The notes under the pieces: model-generated
The model's input: only the letters and a program-made list of their open reading frames with translations
Databases searched by the model: none
Told to the model about the DNA's origin: nothing
Shown here: in pieces, positions 8,057-16,272 of the stretch
Position numbering within the stretch: the stretch's first letter is position 1
How the letters are laid out: each line of letters starts with the position of its first letter
Made by a program: the position numbers and the translations under genes
Source of the DNA: CAWUKV01 sp963923025
GTDB taxonomy: Bacteria > Cyanobacteriota > Cyanobacteriia > Phormidesmidales > Phormidesmidaceae
NCBI GenBank assembly: GCA_963923025.1
Contig: CAWUKV010000002.1
Location: forward strand, 15,482-79,481
DNA: 64,000 nt
Direction: 5' to 3'

Positions 8057-9163
8057 CTAGCTGCCGGAGTGGCTGTAGGCCCGTGGAGCAACGTCCGCAG
8101 CTGTCTGAGATTGGACGGCATTGATTAGGCGCGCGAGCTGTTCTGCGACGTGTCCTTTTGTTAGATCGTGCCGGGCGCGGTCTAACCCGAGGGCCAAGTT
8201 TTTGGTAACGCCACACTGCCACAGGTAAAACCCGCCGTTCCAGATGATGGACTCGGCCAGGGTGTTGGCTTTGCCCGCCAGTGCCGCTTGGAGCTGAGCC
8301 GACAGCTCAGCATCGTCGGTTAATGGCGGATCGACGTCGGCTAAGCCGTAGTCTCTAGGCTGGAGCAGCAGTCGCTCAAATGGGGTAGACGGGGACTGGG
8401 TGCCGATAATTGCGGTGCGTGATCGCGGCAAATCGCAGCTGCCTTCCAGTCCTTTAATTGTGCTGAAGCGTTGAGTGCCTCTCATGGCAAACGCCGCCTG
8501 CGTTCGCCCTTCCGTAGGGGGATGAACATAGCTGCTGACGACATGGGCCGTGCCTGCATAGGGGGACCACATGAGTTCCACCGTGGCAATGGGGGGACGC
8601 TTGCCCAACTGCTCTCGATAGGGAACCAAGCCTTGGGCGGCAGGAAAGTGCTGAGGCAGATAGACAAAGCCGATGCCCGTTTGTTCAAAAACGCGCTGAG
8701 TCTGAGCAAGCGTCAGTGGACGCCAGTTGACCCCCAGTAATTGCCACAGCTCAACGAGAGGGATGCCGTATTTGGTGGGCATGCGATCGCCCCCGTGCAG
8801 GACGGCAGGTGCTCCGGCTGCGGCCAAGACCAAGGCAGTGATCGGACTGACGGGCGCAGTGCGACTGCGACCGTCGTAGGGTGAACTGAAGACGGTGACC
8901 GGGTAGTTTGACGGGATGGGCTGAAGCTGCGGTCCCATGTGTTCGTAGCAGTCCAGCATGCCAGCCAGTTCTTCGGGGACCGGGCGACGGATGCGATGGG
9001 CAATCATGAATGCCCCGATCTGGGCTGGCGTAGCGATTTGCTCCAGCATCATCCGGGTGGCTTGAGCCGCCTCAGTCCGGGTCAAACTTTTGGAGGTGTG
9101 ACTGCCACTGCCGACTTTTTTCAGCAAGTCCCTAAAATCGTCACTGGGGGATGGGCCGCTCAT
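8057..9163 (-). CDS. cnaT: CnaT-like protein (anthranilate phosphoribosyltransferase family), needed for nir operon expression
   Basis: A 368-residue protein of the glycosyltransferase family 3/TrpD fold: a helical N-terminal domain, then a loop LHGGDRMPTKYGIP at the place of the phosphoribosyl-pyrophosphate loop. The usual TrpD motif is GTGGD; here it is altered, so anthranilate transfer is unlikely. In Anabaena PCC 7120, cnaT (all0601) encodes such a homologue next to ntcB and is required for expression of the nitrate-assimilation operon by an unknown mechanism. Here it follows ntcB by 15 bp in the same direction, an obvious operon. The ATG at 9163 is supported by GGAGG 8 bp upstream. The assignment rests on family plus this conserved neighbourhood. 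Confidence 0.8.
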   Translation of the reverse strand: MSGPSPSDDFRDLLKKVGSGSHTSKSLTRTEAAQATRMMLEQIATPAQIGAFMIAHRIRRPVPEELAGMLDCYEHMGPQLQPIPSNYPVTVFSSPYDGRSRTAPVSPITALVLAAAGAPAVLHGGDRMPTKYGIPLVELWQLLGVNWRPLTLAQTQRVFEQTGIGFVYLPQHFPAAQGLVPYREQLGKRPPIATVELMWSPYAGTAHVVSSYVHPPTEGRTQAAFAMRGTQRFSTIKGLEGSCDLPRSRTAIIGTQSPSTPFERLLLQPRDYGLADVDPPLTDDAELSAQLQAALAGKANTLAESIIWNGGFYLWQCGVTKNLALGLDRARHDLTKGHVAEQLARLINAVQSQTAADVAPRAYSHSGS

Positions 9164-9178
9164 GACTGTGTCCTCCGA

Positions 9179-10114
9179 CTACCCTGCCAACAGCATAGGT
9201 AGATCATCTAGCGCCTTGAATGAAGCGTTGGCCAGATCTTTGACCATTTCACAAAAATGACGCACGGGTGGTAGCTGTAGCCGGTCTTGGGTGGTGACCA
9301 TAACCACCTTGCGGGTCAGCTCGGGCTGCGCCGTTTTGCGGACAGCGAGGGCCGTATCACGGCGGCTTTCTGCCAGGGCTGATTGGGGTAGCAGGGCAAC
9401 CAGATTACCCTGACGAACTACACCACGAAAGGCGTCCAGCGTATTGAGTTCTAAGGCAACCTTAAGTTCGCCGTCCACTTCGTTAAACTGAGCCTGCACC
9501 AGACGCTGCATGCCATAGCCGTCTTTAAAGACAACCTGGGGATAGTTAGCCAGCGCCGCCCAGGGGATCGTGCTGTACTGACTGAGGGGGTGAGACGCGG
9601 ACATCAGCACCTCGACAGGCTCCTCGTACAGGGGGGTAACGACCATTTCTTGGTTGCTGGTCAGTAGCGGATTGTGCATGACCACCGCTATGTCGACGAG
9701 CCCATCGCGTAGAACCTTAAGGGAGCGATCGCTGCCCAACGCGGTCAGTCTCAGCTGGACATCGGGGTAGCGCTGACAAAATTGAATCACAATCGGCGGC
9801 AGTAGGTGCGAACACACGGAGTGAATGCCAGCGACACAAAGCTCAGGCTGTTTACCGGCCACTAGGTCGGAAATGTCGCTAACGGCCTGTTGCCATTCCT
9901 GGCAGATGCGGCGAGCCCGAGGCAAGAGCCGTTCGCCACCGACGGTCAGCTTGGCTTGAGCAGTACGATGATACAGTGGCAGGCCAAGGTCGTCTTCTAG
10001 GGCACGAATCTGGCGGCTGACGGTCGATTGGGTAACCCCACAACGCCGTGCAGCAGCCTGAAAGCTGCCGGTGTCGGCAATCGCTAAAAACGTCTGGAGC
10101 TGCTCGAGTCGCAT
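9179..10114 (-). CDS. ntcB: LysR-type nitrate assimilation regulator NtcB
   Basis: A 311-residue LysR-family activator. The N-terminal winged helix-turn-helix (MRLEQLQTFLAIADTGSFQAA, then CGVTQSTVSRQIRALEDDLG) is followed by a periplasmic-binding-protein-like effector domain. NtcB binds near the NtcA site at nirA and gives the nitrite-responsive enhancement of transcription in Synechococcus and Anabaena. The location beside cnaT and within 2.7 kb of nirA supports NtcB over the many other LysR proteins of cyanobacteria, such as CmpR or NdhR. Its promoter carries a perfect NtcA site (10210-10223), so it is predicted to be induced on nitrogen limitation. Confidence 0.85.
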   Translation of the reverse strand: MRLEQLQTFLAIADTGSFQAAARRCGVTQSTVSRQIRALEDDLGLPLYHRTAQAKLTVGGERLLPRARRICQEWQQAVSDISDLVAGKQPELCVAGIHSVCSHLLPPIVIQFCQRYPDVQLRLTALGSDRSLKVLRDGLVDIAVVMHNPLLTSNQEMVVTPLYEEPVEVLMSASHPLSQYSTIPWAALANYPQVVFKDGYGMQRLVQAQFNEVDGELKVALELNTLDAFRGVVRQGNLVALLPQSALAESRRDTALAVRKTAQPELTRKVVMVTTQDRLQLPPVRHFCEMVKDLANASFKALDDLPMLLAG

Positions 10115-10181
10115 GGAGAGGCGTTACCCCTGTAAAGGCCGTCCCCAGTAATGGGGTTGGATAAAAAGGCGTATCTAATCT

Positions 10182-10223
10182 AGGATAAGCGGTCTTTATA
10201 ACTGGTTTGGTAAGACTGGCTAC
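10182..10223 (-). promoter_or_regulatory. NtcA-activated promoter of ntcB
   Basis: On the minus strand: GTA-N8-TAC is palindromic at 10210-10223, followed by exactly 22 bp and a -10 box TATCCT (TAN3T) at 10187-10182. This is the canonical architecture of class II NtcA-activated promoters. The start of transcription should fall near 10175, about 60 bp upstream of the ntcB ATG. Confidence 0.8.
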
Positions 10224-10636
10224 AGGCCCATTAACTGAGTGCTTGAACGATGGGGCCGTCAGCTAGGTGATGGCTATTCAGGCATTTTGTGTCGGCTGTC
10301 GTCTTGCCCGATTTGAGAATGACGATTTGAGAATAACGGCTTGAGAACGACAATGGGTTATCCGATAGGCGATGACACCTGAGCTCAGTGGTCGGTCGAG
10401 TTAAATACCCTGAATGAGGTGGTGGCTTTTACACATATGGACGACTTTTATATGTATATGTATCCCGTATCGATGTGTCTCACATACCTGCTGGTCAAAG
10501 TTTTTTGGGTTGCCATCTGTGAGAGCTCTGCAACACTCTACAGTCCTGTAGTCGATAGCACAGTTAGCAGTCACTAACCCCTATCTCAATCGTTTGTTGG
10601 GCTGTCTTAACGGTTTGTTAATCTTTGCCCCAAAGC
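10224..10636. other. Intergenic region between ntcB promoter and HEAT-repeat gene
   Basis: This region holds the downstream flank of the HEAT gene and DNA upstream of the ntcB NtcA box. A short inverted repeat ATGTG-TCT-CACAT lies near 10474-10486. I see no gene and no clear terminator. Confidence 0.4.
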
Positions 10637-12037
10637 TTACCACGTCTCTAAGTGAGCTTCGATTTGGGTTTGAACGGCCTCTGGCAACGTATGACCGTTG
10701 AGAATGACTTCCAAGTCGACTTCTAGGCTGTGGGATGCCAGCTGTTCGAGGGCCCGCAGGCAGTGAAACTGCACCTGGCGATTGGGATCGGCCAGTAGGG
10801 GGACTAGGGATCGAAAAGCCGCCTTGTCGCCGAGCTGTCCTAGGCTCAGCGCGATCGCTCGCTTAATGGCTACGTTGGACGATGCTTCCGCTGGGGCCTG
10901 AGGATGCTGGGCCTGTAGATAATGGGTTTGTAGATACTGGGAGAGGCGATCTAGCAAAAACTGCACGGCCTGGTCGGGTGAGGTCTTCAATTGCCCCAGT
11001 CGTCGAACAACCTCTAGCTGAACAGGGGTCGGCAGTTGGCCGTAGTGTTTGAGCAAAATATGCTGGGCCTCAGCAGTGTCGAACCAGCTGAGCGATTTTA
11101 CTGTGTGGCGTAAGAGCAGCTCTGGCGTATTGACAGATGCCATGAGCTGCTCTAAGGCCGGTAGCGAGTCGGTCAGCCCCAATCGGCCAATGGCAACGGC
11201 AGCCTGGCAGCAAACCTCTAAATCGATATCCCAAAGGCGCTGTTCGAGGGGGCGCAGGATAGCAGGCTGATGGCACAGGTCGTGGCGATGGCCTAGGGTA
11301 ATGACGGCCTCCTTGCGCACCGGGCTGCTCGTGTCGTTCAGCGCTGAGAGCAGGGCTTGGGTGACTCGTGGGTCGTGAAAGCTACCCAACGCCTCCAGGA
11401 CCGTTTGCCGTAGTACGGGGTCCGGATCGTTGAGGACGTTTAGCAGTGGCTCGATAATAGAACGCTGACGGATTTGCCCCAATGCCTTGACGGCTAGCAG
11501 CCGCTCAGCTGGGTGGTCGAGTAGGGGCACCAATGCGGCTACAGCCTGCTTGCCCATGCCAGCCAGTTGCTCAGCGGCCAAGGAACTGAGATCGTCACTA
11601 TCTGTCGCTGTGACCAGGTTTCCCAGAGCGGTAATAGCGTCAGGCGCGGTAAATCGACCCAGGCTGCGAATGGCAAACCAGCGATACTCAACATCGGCTG
11701 CCTCGTCTTGGGCTGCTGCAATCAGTGGTGCGATCGCGCTACTGCCAAAATCTGGAAAGCGTTTAACAATTTCCCACCGCCCTTGAAAGTCACCTTCGGA
11801 CAGCACCTTCAGCGCTTGGTCAATATCGGTTACTGCTTTGGCAAAGCTCACCCAATCTGTGGTCACCAGCTCAGCTTGGATCGCAATTGGGACCCGTTCT
11901 GTGGGGCCTACAGTGCTTGTTTCTACTTTAATAGCGGTCGAACGAGTAGATTCAGCGTGAATCGATCCTGACTGGTGTTGAGTACTGCTCTCTTCGATGC
12001 TGACTGCCGGGCCAATACGTGGTGCCGCTGGCTGCAT
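10637..12037 (-). CDS. HEAT-repeat (PBS-lyase-like) protein of the nitrate island, probable NirB equivalent
   Basis: After about 60 low-complexity residues the protein is built of repeated helix pairs of the HEAT/PBS-lyase type, for example DPDPVLRQTVLEALGSFHDP, SSPVRKEAVITLGHRHD and DPNRQVQFHCLRALEQLAS, through to the C-terminus. Such scaffolds bind proteins. In other cyanobacteria a gene called nirB lies between ntcB and nirA and is needed for full nitrite reductase activity; the position here is the same. I infer equivalence from position and have not verified sequence similarity, so no symbol is given. The ATG at 12037 has GGAG 9 bp upstream. It diverges from nirA and shares the 695-bp control region. 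Confidence 0.7.
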   Translation of the reverse strand: MQPAAPRIGPAVSIEESSTQHQSGSIHAESTRSTAIKVETSTVGPTERVPIAIQAELVTTDWVSFAKAVTDIDQALKVLSEGDFQGRWEIVKRFPDFGSSAIAPLIAAAQDEAADVEYRWFAIRSLGRFTAPDAITALGNLVTATDSDDLSSLAAEQLAGMGKQAVAALVPLLDHPAERLLAVKALGQIRQRSIIEPLLNVLNDPDPVLRQTVLEALGSFHDPRVTQALLSALNDTSSPVRKEAVITLGHRHDLCHQPAILRPLEQRLWDIDLEVCCQAAVAIGRLGLTDSLPALEQLMASVNTPELLLRHTVKSLSWFDTAEAQHILLKHYGQLPTPVQLEVVRRLGQLKTSPDQAVQFLLDRLSQYLQTHYLQAQHPQAPAEASSNVAIKRAIALSLGQLGDKAAFRSLVPLLADPNRQVQFHCLRALEQLASHSLEVDLEVILNGHTLPEAVQTQIEAHLETW

Positions 12038-12417
12038 GCAAAATGACTCCTAAACTGTCAGCTCCCATTATCTAAAATATATCGCCGACCTTGCAGCCTA
12101 TATTTGCGAAAACGTCATCTCTATTATGCAGACAGCGCATGCAGCTAGCTTTAGGGATTTGACAAGCTGCAGTGTCGCGGTTCTAGTCAGCAATTACCGT
12201 AAAACTGTCTGTTCTGTTGCTACGTCAAACCTACTATGACAGAAACAAATCTGCTGATTCCTTTTACAACGAAGGGGTTTTACAGAAATTAAAAGTTCGC
12301 TGTTATTGAAAGTCCTGCTGTTTATTTAATCCTTTGATGGTTCATCAACGCCGTGTTGACTGTGGCGCTGACCCGTTACCAACCTCCCAGGAAGTAAGGG
12401 AAAACACATAGGTTTAA

Positions 12418-12430
12418 TGCAGTTTTGGCA
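12418..12430 (+). promoter_or_regulatory. Candidate NtcB (LysR) binding site upstream of nirA
   Basis: TGCA-N5-GGCA at 12418-12430 is one base away from the TGCA-N5-TGCA motif reported for NtcB and fits the general LysR T-N11-A rule. It starts 51 bp upstream of the NtcA box, a sensible activator position. Confidence 0.45.
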
Positions 12431-12468
12431 AATAATGAATGCGAAAATAGCAAATCATGTTTCAAACG

Positions 12469-12510
12469 GTAACCATTCATACAAAACTAGCCGGGGAACT
12501 TCACTAGTCT
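12469..12510 (+). promoter_or_regulatory. NtcA-activated promoter of nirA
   Basis: GTA-ACCATTCA-TAC (12469-12482) is a perfect NtcA box. Exactly 22 bp later comes TAGTCT (12505-12510), a TAN3T -10 box. Transcription should start near 12517, leaving a leader of about 215 nt before the nirA start codon. Confidence 0.85.
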
Positions 12511-12570
12511 GAACTCAATTGACAGTAAGTGAGTTAACAACTCCTGAAGCGGTTCCTTATCAGTGTGTCT

Positions 12571-12607
12571 GGCGAGTGAAGGGTTAACCCCCATCACTCG
12601 CCTTTTT
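12571..12607 (+). terminator. Intrinsic-terminator-like hairpin inside the nirA leader
   Basis: GGCGAGTGA (12571-12579) pairs perfectly with TCACTCGCC (12594-12602); the loop itself contains GGG-TTAA-CCC, and TTTTT follows directly. It lies about 55-90 nt after the predicted nirA transcription start and 126 bp before the start codon, so it would end most transcripts as an RNA of about 90 nt unless read through. Confidence 0.7.
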
Positions 12608-12732
12608 CCAAAGCACGGTTAGCTGATAAGAGTATCTTTGTGCTGACTTACTAGCAAGACCGGCTTGAAGCATACTGTTCAAGACAGCGTATTATTCAAG
12701 GCAGTTCATATCGTTACGAACAGGTTATCGCC

Positions 12733-14277
12733 GTGGTAGCAGCGACCAAGAAAGTAAAGCTCAATAAGTTTGAGAAGTACAAGGCTGAAAAGGATGGCTT
12801 AGCCGTTAAAGACGAACTTGAGAAGTTCGCAGAGATGGGCTGGGAGGCCGTAGATGAGACTGACCTAACTGGGCGTCTCAAGTGGCTAGGTATTTTCTTT
12901 CGCCCTGTTACACCGGGTAAGTTCATGCTGCGGATGCGGATGCCCCACGGCACCATTAGCGCCGAGCAAATGAGAGTTCTGGCGGAGATTGTTGAGCGCT
13001 ACGGAGATGACGGCAGCGCCGACATTACGACACGTCAAAATCTACAGCTTCGGGGGGTTCGTCTCGAGGAGATTCCCGATATCTTCAGTCGGCTTAAGGT
13101 TGCCGGTATGACGTCGATGCAGTCTGGCATGGACAATGTTCGCAACATTACTGGGTCTCCTGTCTCAGGTTTAGACGCCCGCGAACTGTTCGATACGCGC
13201 GGGCTGGTGCAGGCCGTCCAAGATATGATCACCAATGGCGGTGAGGGTAACTACGAATTCACCAACCTGCCACGCAAATTCAACATCGCCATTGAGGGCA
13301 GCACTGACAACTCTGTCCATGCTGAGATCAACGACATTGCTTTTGTTCCGGCTTACAAGGACGGCGAGTTTGGCTTCAATGTTGTTGTCGGTGGATTCTT
13401 CTCTTCTACTCGCTGCGAGGCGGCTATTCCCCTCGATGCTTGGGTTCCCCCCCAAGAGGCTCCGGTTGTTGATCTCTGTCGAGCTATTTTAGAGGTGTTT
13501 CGCGACAATGGTTCTCGCGGGAATCGTCAAAAGACGCGGATGATGTGGCTGATTGAAGAGTGGGGTGTTGAGAAGTTTCGAGAAGAAGTGGTTAAGGCTT
13601 ACGGGCGCGAGCTGGCGACCGCTGCCCCAGAGGATGCCATTACCGATGAGAAGCGCGACTACCTCGGGCCCCATTCTCAGCAGCAGGCAGGGCTGTACTA
13701 CGTCGGTCTACATGTACCAACGGGTCACATGCACGCTGAAGATTTATTTGATATCGCCCGCGTTGCTGACGTTTACGGTGACGGCGAGATTCGATTAACG
13801 GTTGAGCAGAACGTCATCATTGCCAACATTCCAGAATCCCGGCTGGAGGCGTTCCTGTCTGACCCCATCGTGCAAAAGTTTCCTACCGAGCCCACGCCCT
13901 TAGTGCGATCGCTGGTCTCCTGTACCGGATCAAGGTTCTGTAACTTTGCCCTAGTGGAAACCAAACAGCGGGCTCAGGCGCTGGCAGAGCAGCTGGATGC
14001 TGAGCTGAACTTACCGGAGTCGGTGCGTATGCACTGGACGGGTTGTCCCAACTCCTGCGGACAGCCTCAGGTGGCTCAGATTGGCATGCTGGGGACCAAG
14101 GTCCGTAAGGATGGCCAAATGGTCGAAGCCGTTGACATCTACATGGGCGGCAAGGTAGGAAAAGACGCCAAGCTCGGTGAACGGGTGATGCAAAAAGTCC
14201 CCTGCGACGAGCTGCATGGCGTAATAACAGAATTGCTGGTGAAAGACTTTGGAGCCACCTCCAAGTCACCAGCATAA
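12733..14277 (+). CDS. nirA: Ferredoxin-nitrite reductase
   Basis: NirA reduces nitrite to ammonium with six electrons from ferredoxin, using a siroheme coupled to a [4Fe-4S] cluster. The four cluster cysteines are visible as Cys397 and Cys403 (CTGSRFC) and Cys438 and Cys442 (CPNSC). The protein is 514 residues, the usual length, and lacks the C-terminal ferredoxin-like fusion found in some filamentous species. The GTG at 12733 gives the standard N-terminus (KVKLNKFEKYKAEKDGLAVK), with AGG about 8 bp upstream. It is the first gene of a nirA-nrtP unit under an NtcA promoter with an unusual terminator-like leader. Confidence 0.97.
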   Translation: MVAATKKVKLNKFEKYKAEKDGLAVKDELEKFAEMGWEAVDETDLTGRLKWLGIFFRPVTPGKFMLRMRMPHGTISAEQMRVLAEIVERYGDDGSADITTRQNLQLRGVRLEEIPDIFSRLKVAGMTSMQSGMDNVRNITGSPVSGLDARELFDTRGLVQAVQDMITNGGEGNYEFTNLPRKFNIAIEGSTDNSVHAEINDIAFVPAYKDGEFGFNVVVGGFFSSTRCEAAIPLDAWVPPQEAPVVDLCRAILEVFRDNGSRGNRQKTRMMWLIEEWGVEKFREEVVKAYGRELATAAPEDAITDEKRDYLGPHSQQQAGLYYVGLHVPTGHMHAEDLFDIARVADVYGDGEIRLTVEQNVIIANIPESRLEAFLSDPIVQKFPTEPTPLVRSLVSCTGSRFCNFALVETKQRAQALAEQLDAELNLPESVRMHWTGCPNSCGQPQVAQIGMLGTKVRKDGQMVEAVDIYMGGKVGKDAKLGERVMQKVPCDELHGVITELLVKDFGATSKSPA

Positions 14278-14335
14278 ACGGGTGCAGTGACTCCATAGTT
14301 GTTTGAACTAGCGGTCTGACTGCCTACACAAAGAA

Positions 14336-14358
14336 AAAGCCTGCGTCTGACAGGCTTT
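14336..14358 (+). terminator. Hairpin between nirA and nrtP
   Basis: AAAGCCTG (14336-14343), a 7-nt loop, then CAGGCTTT (14351-14358): a perfect 8-bp stem without a long T run after it. This suits a weak terminator or an mRNA-stabilising/processing structure that lowers nrtP expression relative to nirA. Confidence 0.5.
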
Positions 14359-14394
14359 GGTTCATATCTTGTTCTAATTAGGAGCGTAGCACAG

Positions 14395-16017
14395 ATGCTC
14401 GGAGAGTTGGTTACCAAAGCAACTCAGGGCAGGTATAAAATATTACACCTAACCTGGTTTGCCTTTTTCCTTACGTTTGTGGTGTGGTTTAATTTCGCAC
14501 CCTTTGCAACAACAATTCGGGAAGATTTCGGTCTTACCCCCGCTCAGGCTGGAACTATCGGCCTGTGTAATGTCGCCCTGACGGTGCCGGCCCGTATCAT
14601 CATTGGTATGGTGTTAGACCGTTTTGGTCCTCGTCTCACCTATTCACTGCTGCTGATTTACGCAGCCATCCCCTGTATCATTTTTGCCTCGGCCCAGAGC
14701 TTTAACCAGCTCGTGTTTGGCCGCCTACTGATGGGCATTGTCGGTGCAGGCTTTGTTATCGGCATTCGTATGACTGCCGAGTGGTTCCCGCCTAAGGATG
14801 TGGGTACTGCTGAAGGTATCTACGGTGGCTGGGGCAACTTCGGCTCTGCTTTCTCAGCCTTCACCATGGTTATCTTCGCCGTAGCGCTAAGTGCCTTACC
14901 CGGTGCCTTTAACTTTGGCGAGCCCCAAACGTTCCGCGTACTGATGTTCCCGCCCTTTGAGGCCAGCGTTTTGAACTGGCGTGCAGCCATCGCTGGTAGC
15001 GGTATCATCGCAGCGCTATACGGTACGTTCTACTACTTCAACGTTACCAACACCCCTCCTGGCAAGGTTTATCGCCGTCCCAAGAGCGCTCGCGGCATCG
15101 AGGTTACTACGAAGCGTGACTTCTGGTTCCTGATGCTCATGAACATTCCCCTCACTGTCATTCTGATGGTGCTGGCTTGGCGTCTGACTAAGGTACAGTT
15201 CCTGACAACGGGTGGCATGTACATCGCGTGGATTGCTCTGATTGGTCTATACGCGTTCCAAGCCTACAACTGCTGGGCTGTGAACAAAGAGCTGTTGGCA
15301 GGCACCAAGGTTTATCCCGCAGAAGACCGCTATCGCTTTAAGCAGGTCGCTATCTTAGAGCTGACCTACATCGTTAACTTCGGCTCCGAGCTAGCTGTTG
15401 TGACTATGCTGCCGGCGTTCTTTGAAGGCACCTTCGGTCTCGACAAGGCAACAGCTGGTGTAATTGCCGCAAGCTATGCCTTTATGAACCTGGCGTCTCG
15501 CCCCGGCGGTGGCATCATCTCTGACAAGATGGGTAGCCGTAAGTGGACGATGGTCATCCTGACCGCAGGCATGGGCATTGGCTATCTGCTAATGAGCACA
15601 GTGAACGGTGCTTGGCCTCTGCCTCTGGCTGTGATTCTGACCATGGCTTGCTCCTTCTTCGTACAGTCTTCTGAGGGTGCGACCTTCGCGATCGTGCCTT
15701 TGGTTAAGAAGCGGATTACCGGCCAGATTGCTGGTAACGTAGGTGCTTACGGCAACGTTGGTGCTGTGGCCTACCTGACGACTCGTCTTCTGTTTGTTGA
15801 TGCGTCTTCTGCTGCCAACGGTGGTGAGCCGGTCATGGCGGCTGTTAACTCTCAGTTCTTCCAGGTTCTGGGTGTAGCCGGTCTGATTGTGGCCTTCCTC
15901 TGTGTCTTCTTCCTGGATGAGCCCAAGGGGTCCTTCGCTGATGCTCACGCTGATGATGAGCTACCACCGGTTGTCGGTGTGCCCGAGTCGTCCACTCAGG
16001 TTGCTTACAACGAATAA
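14395..16017 (+). CDS. nrtP: Nitrate/nitrite MFS permease NrtP (NarK family)
   Basis: A 540-residue major facilitator with about twelve membrane helices. It carries the nitrate-porter signature GGWGNFGSAFSAFTM in helix 5 and a conserved start region FVVWFNFAPFATTIREDFGLT. NrtP is the high-affinity nitrate/nitrite uptake system of Synechococcus PCC 7002 and several filamentous cyanobacteria, replacing the NrtABCD ABC transporter used by Synechococcus PCC 7942; no nrtABCD genes are present here. It lies 117 bp after nirA, on the same strand. AGGAG is 10 bp before the ATG. A strong terminator follows at 16070. Confidence 0.95.
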   Translation: MLGELVTKATQGRYKILHLTWFAFFLTFVVWFNFAPFATTIREDFGLTPAQAGTIGLCNVALTVPARIIIGMVLDRFGPRLTYSLLLIYAAIPCIIFASAQSFNQLVFGRLLMGIVGAGFVIGIRMTAEWFPPKDVGTAEGIYGGWGNFGSAFSAFTMVIFAVALSALPGAFNFGEPQTFRVLMFPPFEASVLNWRAAIAGSGIIAALYGTFYYFNVTNTPPGKVYRRPKSARGIEVTTKRDFWFLMLMNIPLTVILMVLAWRLTKVQFLTTGGMYIAWIALIGLYAFQAYNCWAVNKELLAGTKVYPAEDRYRFKQVAILELTYIVNFGSELAVVTMLPAFFEGTFGLDKATAGVIAASYAFMNLASRPGGGIISDKMGSRKWTMVILTAGMGIGYLLMSTVNGAWPLPLAVILTMACSFFVQSSEGATFAIVPLVKKRITGQIAGNVGAYGNVGAVAYLTTRLLFVDASSAANGGEPVMAAVNSQFFQVLGVAGLIVAFLCVFFLDEPKGSFADAHADDELPPVVGVPESSTQVAYNE

Positions 16018-16069
16018 GGTGATTCTTTGACGCAACTCAGCGTGCCTAATTAGGCGGACAGTTAGGCAG

Positions 16070-16095
16070 AAAGGGGTGGTCCGCCGCCCCTTTTT
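16070..16095 (+). terminator. Rho-independent terminator after nrtP
   Basis: AAAGGGGTGG (16070-16079), a TCCG loop, CCGCCCCTTT (16084-16093) with a T run to 16095. The stem contains one G-T pair. It closes the nirA-nrtP unit, so narB is likely transcribed separately. Confidence 0.85.
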
Positions 16096-16160
16096 GCTCT
16101 CTATTAATTCGTAAATAAAGCTTAAAGCGCTCGTTACTAGCAGACGTGTTATTCGGTCAT

Positions 16161-16174
16161 GTGTTAGGCAATAC
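16161..16174 (+). promoter_or_regulatory. Weak NtcA-like site upstream of narB
   Basis: GTG-N8-TAC is one base off the NtcA consensus and lies about 100 bp before narB. There is no TAN3T box at the canonical 22-bp distance, so this is only a candidate. Confidence 0.3.
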
Positions 16175-16272
16175 AAGCCAGCGGCGCAAGCGCTATGGCA
16201 TGGCCCTATCCTTTAATTGAATTGCATCGGTACATCATCAACCGCTGTACAAGCTCCATCGGGAGGTCCTGA

